From: JAENVU01 sp963801105
Lineage (GTDB): Bacteria; Actinomycetota; Acidimicrobiia; IMCC26256; JAENVU01
NCBI GenBank assembly: GCA_963801105.1
Contig: CAWDDH010000003.1
Location: 558,001-622,000, forward strand
Reading direction: 5' to 3'
Length of the DNA: 64,000 bases
Position 1 is the first letter of the stretch. Each line of letters starts with the position of its first letter. A program made the translations under genes and the position numbers. The notes below the pieces were generated by a model. The model saw nothing but the letters and a program-made list of their open reading frames with translations. It did not search any database and was not told where the DNA came from. Shown here in pieces: positions 17,192-26,052 of this stretch.

Positions 17192-18570
17192 CGCCGCGTC
17201 CCCGGACGGGCGAGGCTCGGGGCGTCGATGCCGAGCAGACGGGCGGGAAGCTCGATGCCGCTGTCACGCAACCGCTCGGCGAAGCCCGGACGGAGTCCGG
17301 TCGGCGTCAGCGTGCCGCGGTGATGACCCTCGTCGTCGAGCCCGGCGCTGTAGTCGAAGCCGAAGATGTCGGACAGGCTGACGACCTCGCCTTCGGCACC
17401 CGCGACCTCGGAGATCTGTGTCACCCGGCGGGAGCCGTCCCGCAGCCGGCTCAGGTGCACGACGACGTCGAGCGCCGAGGCGATCTGGTCCCGGATCGCC
17501 CGCAGCGGGAGGTCCATCCCGGCCATGAGCGTCATGGTCTCGAGCCGGAACAGCGCGTCCCGGGGCGAGTTGGCGTGGACGGTCGACAGCGAGCCGTCGT
17601 GACCGGTGTTCATGGCCTGGAGCATGTCGAGCGTCTCCGCCCCGCGGACCTCACCGACGATGATGCGGTCCGGCCGCATACGCAGCGCGTTGCGGACCAG
17701 GTCGCGGATGGTCACGCCCCCGCGGCCCTCGAGGTTCTCGGGCCGGGACTCGAGCCGGATGAGGTGCTCCTGGTCGAGTTGGAGCTCGGCCGCGTCCTCG
17801 ATCGTGACGATGCGCTCGTCCTCGGGAATGAGCGACGACATCACGTTGAGGAGCGTCGTCTTCCCGGTGCCGGTGCCGCCGCTGATGATGATGTTCATCC
17901 GACCGGCCACGCACGCCTGGAGGAACTCGGTCGCCTCGGACGTGAGCGTGCCGAAGGCCATGAGGTCGTCGGCCGTCAAGCGGTGCTTGGCGAACTTCCG
18001 GATGGTGAGCGCGGGGCCGTCGATCGCGAGCGGCGGGATCACGGCGTTGACCCGGGACCCGTCGGCGAGGCGGGCGTCCACCATCGGGGACGACTCGTCG
18101 ATGCGCCGACCGACCGCGGAGACGATCTTGTCGATCACCTGGCGGAGTCGGGCGTCGGAGCCGAACCGCTCCTCGGTGCGGTACAGCCGACCACCGCGCT
18201 CCACGTAGATCGCGTCGGAGCCGTTCACCATCACCTCGGTGACGGTCGGGTCGGCGAGGAACCGCTGGATCGGTCCGTAACCGAGCACGTCGTCGCTGAT
18301 CTCGGCGACGAGCTGGTCTCGCTCGGTCACGCTCAGCGGAACGGTCTCGTCATCGAGGACCTTGCCCAGCTCCTCGATGACGTGCTGGTTCAGGTCCGCC
18401 GGCGAGAGGGACGCGTCGTAGAGCCGGGTGCCGAGCCGCTGGAGCAGAGCGTCGCGCGCCCGCGCCTTCAGCCCGGCGATCGGGTCGGCGGACGGGCGGG
18501 CCGGCGGCGCGGAGGTCTCGCCGTCCCGGTCCGGCTGCGCCGCGGCGCGGAGGTGGTCGCTCAGGCTCAC
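17188..18570 (-). CDS. cpaF: Tad pilus assembly ATPase CpaF/TadA
   Basis: A 460-residue secretion ATPase. Walker A is ISGGTGTGKTT, and Asp-box and His-box regions follow (RIVTIEDAAELQL; RMRPDRIIVGEVRG). The helical N-terminal domain is typical of CpaF/TadA. It powers pilin assembly and retraction from the cytoplasmic face. The gene overlaps its neighbours by 4 bp on each side. Confidence 0.96.
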   Translation of the reverse strand: MSLSDHLRAAAQPDRDGETSAPPARPSADPIAGLKARARDALLQRLGTRLYDASLSPADLNQHVIEELGKVLDDETVPLSVTERDQLVAEISDDVLGYGPIQRFLADPTVTEVMVNGSDAIYVERGGRLYRTEERFGSDARLRQVIDKIVSAVGRRIDESSPMVDARLADGSRVNAVIPPLAIDGPALTIRKFAKHRLTADDLMAFGTLTSEATEFLQACVAGRMNIIISGGTGTGKTTLLNVMSSLIPEDERIVTIEDAAELQLDQEHLIRLESRPENLEGRGGVTIRDLVRNALRMRPDRIIVGEVRGAETLDMLQAMNTGHDGSLSTVHANSPRDALFRLETMTLMAGMDLPLRAIRDQIASALDVVVHLSRLRDGSRRVTQISEVAGAEGEVVSLSDIFGFDYSAGLDDEGHHRGTLTPTGLRPGFAERLRDSGIELPARLLGIDAPSLARPGTRR

Positions 18571-19775
18571 GATCGGGTCTCCTTCGTTCGGGTCAGCGTG
18601 CGCCGGAAGAAGCCCGGCTCGATGCTTACGGTGGGCTCGAAACGGCTGACGAGACGCCCGAGGGCCTCGCCGACGTTCGAACGGCGGTCACTGGCGATGA
18701 CGGGGGTGCCCTGGTTCACCGAGATCGGGACGGACCGCGAGCTCGGGATCGTCACCTCGGCCTGCATGCCCACCGTGGCCTCGACCTCGCTCACCGGCAG
18801 CCCGACGCGGGCGTCGGCGCGGTTCACGACGAAGTGGCGCGCCTGGTCCGTCATGCCGAGCAGGTCGAGCATCTCGACCTCCTTGCGCGTGGCGCGCACG
18901 CTCGGAACGTCGGTCGAGGTGACCAGCACCAGATCGGTGCAGAGCTTGAGGACCGCGAGGGTCCCTTCGTCGAGCCCCGAACCCGTGTCGATCACCACGT
19001 ACCGGAACTCCGACGCGAGCAACGAGATCACGTGCTGCACGTGCTGGGGAGTGATCGGGTCGGCGTCGACCGGCACGTCCGGCGCGCACAGGGCGTAGAG
19101 CCCGTCGTCCGACGCGGTCAGGAACACCTTGATCGTCGTGACGTCGACCGCGTGGTCGGACTTCGCGATGTCGGCGAAGGTGTGCTCGGGAGTCATGCGC
19201 AGCGCGCTGGCCACGTCGCCGAACTGGAAGTCCAGGTCGACGATCACGACCTCACCCGGCGCCTCGAGCGCGAGACCCGCGGCGAGGTTGGTCGAGACCG
19301 TGGTCTTGCCCGTCCCACCCTTGGGGGCGAGCGTGCAGATCACGTGCCGGCTCGGCGCGTCGAGATCCTGCGTGCTGAGCGTGCTCCGCCGCCGGTCGGC
19401 CGCGTCGACGGCCTGCTCGAACGCCTCGCGCAGCTCCTCGTCCGGCGCGTCCGGTGCCACAACGTCGCGGGCCCCGGAGCGCAGCGCGCGCTCGAGCAGC
19501 TGGAGCGACGGCTCGGCCACGATGATCACCGTGACGTCGGGCCGGTGCGTGTCGAACGCCTCGACGAGATCGAGCGCCTCGTTGTCGGCGAGGTCGGGAC
19601 CGATCGCGACGACCGCGGGGTCGGTACGGGTGAGCTCGGCGACCAGCGACGACGAGGTGCCCTCGAGCAACCCGTCCCGCCAGTAGCGGCGGTGGCTGGT
19701 GAGCGTGCCGCCGAAGACGTCGGCGAGCTTGCCGTCGAAGTCCTCCGACGGGCTCGCCACCAGCAGTCCGCTCAT
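18567..19775 (-). CDS. cpaE: Tad localisation ATPase CpaE/TadZ
   Basis: A 402-residue MinD/ParA-type protein. An N-terminal receiver-like domain (about residues 1-130) lacks a full phospho-acceptor set. The ATPase domain follows, with the deviant Walker A APKGGTGKTTVSTNLA and the strand VIVDLDFQFGDV. CpaE/TadZ proteins place the Tad machine in the cell. The gene overlaps cpaB by 4 bp. Confidence 0.92.
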   Translation of the reverse strand: MSGLLVASPSEDFDGKLADVFGGTLTSHRRYWRDGLLEGTSSSLVAELTRTDPAVVAIGPDLADNEALDLVEAFDTHRPDVTVIIVAEPSLQLLERALRSGARDVVAPDAPDEELREAFEQAVDAADRRRSTLSTQDLDAPSRHVICTLAPKGGTGKTTVSTNLAAGLALEAPGEVVIVDLDFQFGDVASALRMTPEHTFADIAKSDHAVDVTTIKVFLTASDDGLYALCAPDVPVDADPITPQHVQHVISLLASEFRYVVIDTGSGLDEGTLAVLKLCTDLVLVTSTDVPSVRATRKEVEMLDLLGMTDQARHFVVNRADARVGLPVSEVEATVGMQAEVTIPSSRSVPISVNQGTPVIASDRRSNVGEALGRLVSRFEPTVSIEPGFFRRTLTRTKETRS

Positions 19776-20470
19776 CGTGCGACGCCCGCGTTCGGGTCGG
19801 CCGCCAGCCAGACCCGACCGGAGTTGGCCGCGGTCACGACCTTCTCGAGGTCCGGCTGGGTGAGGGCGAAGGTCACGAAGAACTTGCCGGTCGGTGCCGC
19901 GGTGACCTCCTTGCGCTTCGGGTTGTCGCCGTTGCTGCCGTCGATCTGCACGCTCGTCACGAGCACGTTGCTGGAGAGGAGCAGTGCGGGGTCGGCCGCG
20001 GCGCCACTGTTGGTCAGGATGCCGACGATGGCAACGTGGTCACCGGCGCGAATCTGGCCACCGAGCGCCTGCTCGGGGTCGAGCGAGAGCGTGGCACCGA
20101 ACATGCCGGCGGGAACGCCCTTGGTGGTCGTGTCGCTGACCGCGGTCGCCGAGACGAAGCGGCTCGTGACGAGCTGCTCGCCCGGGAGCACCTCGATCGA
20201 GGTGACCTCGCCCTTGACCTTCTTGAGGCTCGTGACCGCGTCCTGGGCCCGGACCTTGGTCGGGACCTTCTGGGTCTCGATCTTGTCGGCCAGCTTGCTG
20301 ACCGGGGTGCCCGCAGCGATGCGATCGCTCGCGACGTAGACCGTGACCAGCTTCTCGCCGGCCACGGCGCGGTCCTTCGCCCCCTGCACGTACCCGACGA
20401 GGCCGAGCGTGCCGAGCAGAGCGAGAACGATGGCGGCGACGACGCCGACGGTCCTGCGCTGGTAGGTCAT
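19772..20470 (-). CDS. cpaB: Tad pilus protein CpaB (RcpC), SAF domain
   Basis: A 232-residue protein with one N-terminal membrane helix (about residues 7-28) and an SAF domain beginning near VTVYVASDRIAAGTP, followed by the CpaB/RcpC C-terminal beta-rich region. It acts in the periplasm-equivalent space near the pilus channel. The ATG at 20470 has AAGGAGCAC upstream; an in-frame start 8 codons earlier is less well spaced. Confidence 0.9.
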   Translation of the reverse strand: MTYQRRTVGVVAAIVLALLGTLGLVGYVQGAKDRAVAGEKLVTVYVASDRIAAGTPVSKLADKIETQKVPTKVRAQDAVTSLKKVKGEVTSIEVLPGEQLVTSRFVSATAVSDTTTKGVPAGMFGATLSLDPEQALGGQIRAGDHVAIVGILTNSGAAADPALLLSSNVLVTSVQIDGSNGDNPKRKEVTAAPTGKFFVTFALTQPDLEKVVTAANSGRVWLAADPNAGVAR

Positions 20471-20631
20471 CGTGTGCTCCTTGTGCGTCCGCACCTACGG
20501 ACGATCGATGTGCTGCGTTGCGGGTGACGGGACCTGCGCCCGTCGGAGATCTGGGTGAGCCCGCGTGATGCGGGCTCGGTCCGTCGACCGGGCCGCGCCC
20601 TGCGCGCGACCCGATCGACCGACCCAGTGGT

Positions 20632-20811
20632 TCAGTTCTTGATGCTGTTGGTGATGCTGTCGAACGTCGAGGACAGCTGGCCGCCGAGGGCCAGAACGGT
20701 CGCGACGATCGCGACGGCGATCAGCGAGACGAGCAGCGCGTACTCCACTGCCGCCGCACCACGGTCGTCCATGTCGATACGGGCCTGCAGCCACTGCATC
20801 AGGGTCATCAT
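20632..20811 (-). CDS. flp: Flp-type major pilin
   Basis: A 59-residue pilin precursor, short enough to be missed by length filters. It has a charged leader (MMTLMQWLQARIDMDDRG) and then AAAVEYALLVSLIAVAIVA, the Flp signature with the conserved Glu five residues into the mature helix. Prepilin peptidase cleavage is expected after the Gly in DDRGA; no peptidase gene is in the window. It heads the minus-strand Tad operon, with a 161-bp gap to cpaB that could hold a partial terminator giving high pilin expression. Confidence 0.9.
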   Translation of the reverse strand: MMTLMQWLQARIDMDDRGAAAVEYALLVSLIAVAIVATVLALGGQLSSTFDSITNSIKN

Positions 20812-21022
20812 TGGTGTTGGTCTCCTTGTCGTTGATCCTGCGCTTCAGGACGAGGGCGATGGTGCGGGATCACGACGCGTCTGCCATCACCACGATTGGT
20901 GATTGCACGACCGGCGGTCCGACGGGTCCGCGAATCGGGACGATCGACCTACGCGGTGCGCGTCCTGAATCACCAATCGTGAGGAAGAGGTCGCGCGGTG
21001 AGATTGCGACAATCCCCGGACC
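20812..21022. promoter_or_regulatory. Divergent Tad promoter region with inverted 14-bp motif
   Basis: This 211-bp region separates flp (minus) from the tadE-like gene (plus). The motif cacgattggtgatt at 20891-20904 occurs again as its exact reverse complement at 20968-20981. The first copy also sits in a local palindrome, atcacca-cgat-tggtgat (20886-20903). A further short inverted repeat, gattg-cga-caatc, is at 21002-21014. The symmetric placement upstream of both transcription units suggests one regulator binding both promoters; no regulator gene is adjacent. Confidence 0.6.
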
Positions 21023-21655
21023 ATGAAGACGACAACTGACCCAGAGGTTCGTGCGGCGAGCCGGCGCCGAGTGCGCCGTCACTCCTTGCAGCAGGTTCGT
21101 GCACGCGTCGGCTCCGAAGGACGCGAGCGGGGCGCCGTGGTGGTCGAGTTCGCGCTGCTGCTCCCGGTCCTCGTGCTCCTGACGTTCGGCATCATCGAGT
21201 TCTCGTCCGCCTACCACGACTCGTCGATCGCGGCCGACGCCGCCCGCGCCGGCGCCAGGGTCGGCTCCGCCCGCGCCACCCAGACGGATTACGCCTCGGC
21301 GGTGGTCCAGGCCGCGAACAGCGCGGTGTCGACACTCCCGAGCGATGTGCCCCAGGAGCTCTGGATCTACCAGGCCAACGCCAACGGCTACCCGTCCGGG
21401 AACAGCTTCTCCTCATGTGGTGCGAACTGCGTCCGCTACACGTACAGCTCCGGGTCGAGGTCATTCGTCGCCTCCGGCGGCGGCGGATGGGATGCGTCCA
21501 CCCACCAGGTCTGCACCCAGCCCTACGACGAGATCGGCGTGTACGTGAAGCTCGACCACAAGTTCGTCACCGGCCTCTTCGGTTCGAGCGTCACCCTGAC
21601 CGACCACGCGGTGTTCCGATTCGAGCCGGTCGCCAGCTCGGCGTGCGGGTTCTGA
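21023..21655 (+). CDS. TadE-like pseudopilin
   Basis: A 210-residue protein with a long basic N-terminal tail (about residues 1-36) and then the TadE signature ERGAVVVEFALLLPVLVLL with a Glu at the pilin-like fifth position, one membrane helix, and a beta-rich, Cys-containing extracytoplasmic domain. Minor pseudopilins of this family help assemble Flp pili. The ATG has only a weak ribosome site. Its stop overlaps the start of the tadG-like gene (TGATG). Confidence 0.88.
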   Translation: MKTTTDPEVRAASRRRVRRHSLQQVRARVGSEGRERGAVVVEFALLLPVLVLLTFGIIEFSSAYHDSSIAADAARAGARVGSARATQTDYASAVVQAANSAVSTLPSDVPQELWIYQANANGYPSGNSFSSCGANCVRYTYSSGSRSFVASGGGGWDASTHQVCTQPYDEIGVYVKLDHKFVTGLFGSSVTLTDHAVFRFEPVASSACGF

Positions 21656-22854
21656 TGCACCGGTTCCGCAATCCCTGCTCGATGCGTGCCGACGAACGCG
21701 GCGTGGTCGCGGTCTGGGTCGCGCTCACGATGGTCGTCCTCCTCGGCTTCGCCGGGTGGGCGATCGACTTCTCGCACTGGCAGAACGAGCGAGCCAACAT
21801 GCAGAAGGCGGCCGACGCCGCGGCGCTCGCCGGCGCGGTCTACCTGCCCGACGACCCGGCCGGGGCCGTGGCCGCGGCCAGGGAGATCGCGGCCAAGAAC
21901 GGCTACCCGAGCGGTGTGTCGGCCAACGTGCTCAGCAACTCGAACCAGCTGAAGGTCACGATCAACACGTCGGTGAAGAGCTCCTTCGCGCAGGTGGTCG
22001 GGGTCGGCTCCGCGAGCCTGTCGAAGCACGCGGTCAGCGAGTTCGAGTCGCCCAAGCCGCTCGACATCGTGCTGATCCTCGACCGCACCGGCAGCATGCT
22101 CACCCCGAGCCCGGCCACGCTCCAGAACGCGAAGGACGCGGCGCTCGACCTGCTCGGCTACCTCAACCCTCGCAACGAGTCGATCGCGCTCGCCGCGCTC
22201 GGGCCCAGCGACACGACCAAGACCTGCACCGGTGCGAACACCGGCGCCTACGGACTGCCGTCGGCGACGGATGTCGCGGCGCCGGGCAACACGTGGATGG
22301 TCTCGCCGTTCCCGCTGGCCGCGCCGGCGAACGACTACCAGAACGCGAACGGCACGCTGAACACCGGCAGCCAGATCGTGAAGTCGGTGAACTGCCTGGC
22401 GGCGGCGAACCGCACGGACCTCGGCGACCCGATCGCGGCCGCGACCTCCTACCTCAACACCTACGGCCGACCCGGCTCGCGCCGGGGCATCATCCTCATG
22501 ACCGACGGTGCGGCGAACCTGCCCGCCGGAACCCAGCCGTGTCAGTACGCGAACGACAAGGCCGGCGCGGCGAAGGCCGCCGGCATCCAGGTGCTCACGA
22601 TCGGGTTCCTGAGCGGCTCGAACGCGTGCGTGCGGGACACCTCGGGTCCGTTCAGGAACGCGCAGGTCACCCAGGTGCTCGCGAGCATGGCGAGCCCCAT
22701 CAAGGGTGTGCCCGCGCAGGACAACGGCTGCACAGCGGCCGAGAACTCCGACGGCGACAACTTCTTCTGCCAACCGAAGTCGGGCGACCTCTCCGCCGTC
22801 TTCCTCCAGGCGGCAGCCCAGCTCGCCGGCCGGCTGCCCAGGATCATCGAGTAG
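21655..22854 (+). CDS. TadG-like protein with von Willebrand A domain
   Basis: A 399-residue protein. The N-terminus carries a Tad-type pseudopilin segment (ADERGVVAVWVALTMVVLLGF) and the conserved TadG helix region QKAADAAALAGA. A von Willebrand A domain follows from about residue 138, with the metal-ion motif DRTGSM (DxSxS-like, with Thr for the first Ser) and the later strand GIILMTDG. Several Cys residues in the C-terminal half may form disulfides outside the membrane. It likely acts as a surface or adhesive component of the Tad pilus. Confidence 0.88.
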   Translation: MHRFRNPCSMRADERGVVAVWVALTMVVLLGFAGWAIDFSHWQNERANMQKAADAAALAGAVYLPDDPAGAVAAAREIAAKNGYPSGVSANVLSNSNQLKVTINTSVKSSFAQVVGVGSASLSKHAVSEFESPKPLDIVLILDRTGSMLTPSPATLQNAKDAALDLLGYLNPRNESIALAALGPSDTTKTCTGANTGAYGLPSATDVAAPGNTWMVSPFPLAAPANDYQNANGTLNTGSQIVKSVNCLAAANRTDLGDPIAAATSYLNTYGRPGSRRGIILMTDGAANLPAGTQPCQYANDKAGAAKAAGIQVLTIGFLSGSNACVRDTSGPFRNAQVTQVLASMASPIKGVPAQDNGCTAAENSDGDNFFCQPKSGDLSAVFLQAAAQLAGRLPRIIE

Positions 22855-22930
22855 TCGGCCCGGCGCGGAGGGCGACTGCGCCGGCCGACCACTCGATGCC
22901 GTCGACTCAGGGAGAGATCGGTCGGCCGCC

Positions 22931-23515
22931 TCAGCGGGCCGCGCGCCACATCGCAGTGAGGTCGGGACCGCCGGCGACGGGGATGGCTCGGATCACCGCG
23001 AATCCGTGGCGCTCGTAGAACGACACGTTGCGCGGGTTCGTCGACTCGAGATACGCCGGAGATCGCGCGGCATCGACGACCTCGAGCGAGTGGGTCAACA
23101 CCGCCGATCCGAGGCCGCGTCCCTGGTGCTCGGGCTCGACCGCGGTCACCCCCAGATACCAGTGCGGCTCCGAGGGATGGAAGGCCGCCTGCGCGGCATC
23201 GAGCGCCTGCAGGCGCTCGAGATCCCCGGACGTGCAGTGCTCGGCCAGCACCGCCTCGAACCGCTTCCCGCGCTCCTCCGGCCAGGGGGCGGCATCCGGC
23301 GGGGTCCACGCCGCGCACGCCCCGTCCCCGACGAAGGTGGCACCCAAGGGCACGAGTGCCTCGTGGGCGAGGAAGCCGAAGAACGCATAGAGCTTCGCGG
23401 CACGATCGGGCTGCTCGAAGACCCAGCCCAGCACGGGGTCCTCACCGAACCCCTCGGCGAGGACCCGCCCGACCGTCTCGGCGTCGCTCACCGTTGCCGT
23501 GCGAATGGAGGGCAC
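22931..23515 (-). CDS. GNAT-family N-acetyltransferase
   Basis: A 194-residue GNAT enzyme. Motif A with the acetyl-CoA pyrophosphate loop reads VEPEHQGRGLGSAVL, and the C-terminal motif B is LESTNPRNVSFYERHGF. The acyl acceptor cannot be told. The GTG at 23515 begins the first strand (PSIRTATVSDAETV), and in-frame sequence upstream is not family-like. The gene is convergent with tadG, leaving 76 bp. Confidence 0.85.
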   Translation of the reverse strand: MPSIRTATVSDAETVGRVLAEGFGEDPVLGWVFEQPDRAAKLYAFFGFLAHEALVPLGATFVGDGACAAWTPPDAAPWPEERGKRFEAVLAEHCTSGDLERLQALDAAQAAFHPSEPHWYLGVTAVEPEHQGRGLGSAVLTHSLEVVDAARSPAYLESTNPRNVSFYERHGFAVIRAIPVAGGPDLTAMWRAAR

Positions 23516-23679
23516 CCCCCGACGGTAGCAACCGGTCGCGCGCCGAGCCTGCGGCGAGGTGGTCGACGAGTGCACCGAGCACGCCTTCGCCGTGCCGGTG
23601 GGCGAGATGGAGCGCTCCTTCCCGACGCTCCGGCGGCACCGGACCGTGGACGCGCCCCGGGACGACGGGCGCGGTCGGC

Positions 23680-25395
23680 TCAACCGGGTCCGGGTATCGC
23701 GGTCCAGGGAGTCGACTCGTCGTTGCGGGTGCCGCCGGTGTCGGGACAACCGGCCAGGTCGGCCCCGCCGGTGTTCAGGACCTGGCCGCGGTCGTAGTAG
23801 CGGCTCACCGATCCACCGACGGTGACGTTGATCACCGGCACCGTCGAGTCGATGGCCGTGAGACACAACACCGGGTTGCAGCCGTAGCACCCGGCCGTGC
23901 TCGTGTCCGAGCCGTCGAAGGTCTCGAAGCCCATCTGCGCGAGCACGAGGCTCCGACCCGCCGGGATCACCTGCTGACCCCAGAGGTCGAAGGTGTGCTT
24001 GCCGATCGTGACCGTCACCGCGACGGCGAGCGACGCGCCGGACCTGTTGTCGACGCGCACCGCGCTGGTGTCCCAATCGCCGGCCGCGTTGTCGGCTTCA
24101 CCGACGAACACCGTGTTCGGCGACCCGAGCCACGGCGACGGCCTCGTGCGGAGGTGGTGGGAATGGTGGGTGTCGTAGTAGCCGGCGTAGACCGCGACGT
24201 CCGACGACGACGCCGTGCCGACCGACACGACACGGGTCGCGCTCGCGGCCAGCCCCCCGCGGTCGGTGACGGTGACCTTGACCGTGAAGGCACCGGTGGC
24301 GGTGTAGGAGTGCGACGCCGTCGCCTTCGTCTGCGGTCCGACGACGGTCCCGTCACCGAAGTCGAACCGGTAGGACGCGATCGGCGTCGCGTCGGTGTCG
24401 GTCGAGGCCGACGCGTCGGCCGTGACGGTGAGGGGCGCGATGCCCGAGCTCGGCGACACCGACAGCGCCGCGACCGGAGGCGCGTCGACCGGAGGAGGCG
24501 GAGGCGGCGGGGGCGGAGGTGGCGGCGGCGGCGGGGTGGCGCGCGCGACCGGCAGCAGTGCGAGATCACGCGCGATGTCCCAGCCCGGCCACGACGCGGC
24601 ACCGCTCGCCGCGCGTGGGACCGCCCCCCCGCCGACGGCGAACGGGTGCAGCGCGCCGAAGCCGTCGACGGTCATGCCGCCGCTCCCGTCGTCGTAGCGG
24701 GCCACGCCCTGGACGCTCACGCGCTGTGACACGAACACACCCGTCGCGGGTGGAGGGACGGCACCGGTGGCGCCGATGCGGAAGGGATGCAGGACACCGG
24801 TGCGGTCGACGACGTCGCCGCCCTTGCCGTCCGGCGCGATCGCGATGCCCCGGGCCATGTCCTGACCGAGCCAGTAGGGCGCGCCCCGCACAGCGGGTGG
24901 CGCCGCGTGACCGCCGACGGCGAACGGGTGGACACCACCGTACGCGTCGACGACGTAGCCACCGGTCATGTCGGGCATGAGCGCGACACCACGCGCGACG
25001 TCCCATCCGAGCCAGTACGGCAGGCCGTGGACCGATGGCGGCTTCCGCCCCGAACCGACGACGAGCGGGTGGAGCCCGCCGAACCCGTCGAGCACGTAGC
25101 CACCGGACCCGTCGGCGAGCACCGCGATCCCCCGGGCGATGTCCCAGCCGAGCCAGTACCCCCCGCCCGAGGTCGCGGGCGCGGTCGGACCCGAGCCGGT
25201 CCGGAACGGGTGAACACCACCGAAGCCGTCCAGCGTGTAGCCCCCGGACGGAGTCGTGGCGGTGGCTACTGCCCCGACCGCGACGCCCGTGCCGACGGCG
25301 GTGGTGTCGACCGCGGCGACCGCCGGACCGGCGACGCCGGTGACGACGACCGCGGCCGCGACCGCGGCGACCAGCGCTCGGATCCCGCCCACCAC
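23680..25395 (-). CDS. Secreted repeat protein with PKD domain
   Basis: A 571-residue exported protein. A signal peptide (about residues 1-27, ending GPAVA) is followed by five imperfect units of about 50 residues with the pattern GGYxLDGFGGxHPF ... YWLGWDIARGIA. A run of about 15 prolines comes next, then a PKD domain (around residues 325-410, with YRFDFGDGTVVGP) and a C-terminal beta-rich domain with four Cys. The repeats resemble blade-like units found in many actinobacterial surface proteins; their role is unknown. The GTG at 25395 has GGGAGG 7 bp upstream. Confidence 0.78.
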   Translation of the reverse strand: MVGGIRALVAAVAAAVVVTGVAGPAVAAVDTTAVGTGVAVGAVATATTPSGGYTLDGFGGVHPFRTGSGPTAPATSGGGYWLGWDIARGIAVLADGSGGYVLDGFGGLHPLVVGSGRKPPSVHGLPYWLGWDVARGVALMPDMTGGYVVDAYGGVHPFAVGGHAAPPAVRGAPYWLGQDMARGIAIAPDGKGGDVVDRTGVLHPFRIGATGAVPPPATGVFVSQRVSVQGVARYDDGSGGMTVDGFGALHPFAVGGGAVPRAASGAASWPGWDIARDLALLPVARATPPPPPPPPPPPPPPPVDAPPVAALSVSPSSGIAPLTVTADASASTDTDATPIASYRFDFGDGTVVGPQTKATASHSYTATGAFTVKVTVTDRGGLAASATRVVSVGTASSSDVAVYAGYYDTHHSHHLRTRPSPWLGSPNTVFVGEADNAAGDWDTSAVRVDNRSGASLAVAVTVTIGKHTFDLWGQQVIPAGRSLVLAQMGFETFDGSDTSTAGCYGCNPVLCLTAIDSTVPVINVTVGGSVSRYYDRGQVLNTGGADLAGCPDTGGTRNDESTPWTAIPGPG

Positions 25396-25632
25396 AGTTG
25401 TGCCTCCCTCGTCGATCCTCGCGATCGGCGTCCGCCCCGGACGCACGACCGCGGTCTTCCAGGAGTGGAAGCTACGACCGTTCGGGCGACGAGGCTCTGA
25501 GTCGATTGCACCATTTGCGGCGCGCCCAGGAAGGCCTCCCCGGTCCGGCCGGCGACCGGCCCCGTCGGCTCGATCCGTCTGGACGGACCCGACCGAGCGC
25601 TGCGAACGGCCCGATCCGCCGAGGAGGACGAC

Positions 25633-26009
25633 ATGAAGGTCGAAGGCAGCGCACTGGTCACGGGTGCGAGCCGGGGCATCGGGCGCGGCGTCGCCCGGGA
25701 GCTGGCCCGTCGTGGCTACGACGTCGTCGCCACCATGCGGGATCCAGCCGACGGCGCCGACGTCTGGCGACAGATGTTCGAGGTGAACGTGCTCGGCGTC
25801 GTCGCGCTCACCCGCGCCGCCATTCCGACGCTGCGCCGCAACGCCCCCGGCGTCATCGCGACCGTCACCTCGAGCTCGATCTTCGGCATCGTGCCCTTCT
25901 ACGGGGCGTACCGCGCGACCCACTCGGCGACGGCCTCCTCGCCCTCTGGCGTCAATCCGACGACGAGGCGATGTGGAAGCTCATGGGCGAGGGCCTCGCC
26001 GGCGTCTGA
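25633..26009 (+). pseudogene. Decayed short-chain dehydrogenase
   Basis: The first 37 codons are a good SDR start (ALVTGASRGIGRG). The sequence then jumps directly from ATMRDPADGA to DVWRQMFEVNVLGVVALTRAAIP, so the stretch that should contain the NAG motif (about 35-45 residues) is missing. The active-site strand is present (TVTSSSIFG), but Tyr-x3-Lys is YRATH, lacking the Lys. After codon 96 the SDR-like C-terminus continues in another frame (LALWRQSDDEAMWKLMGEG, ending near 26009). At least one internal deletion and one frameshift make a working enzyme unlikely. Confidence 0.75.
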
Positions 26010-26052
26010 CCCCACCGGTGGACGGGCGCCGACATCGTGGGAGGATCACGGG

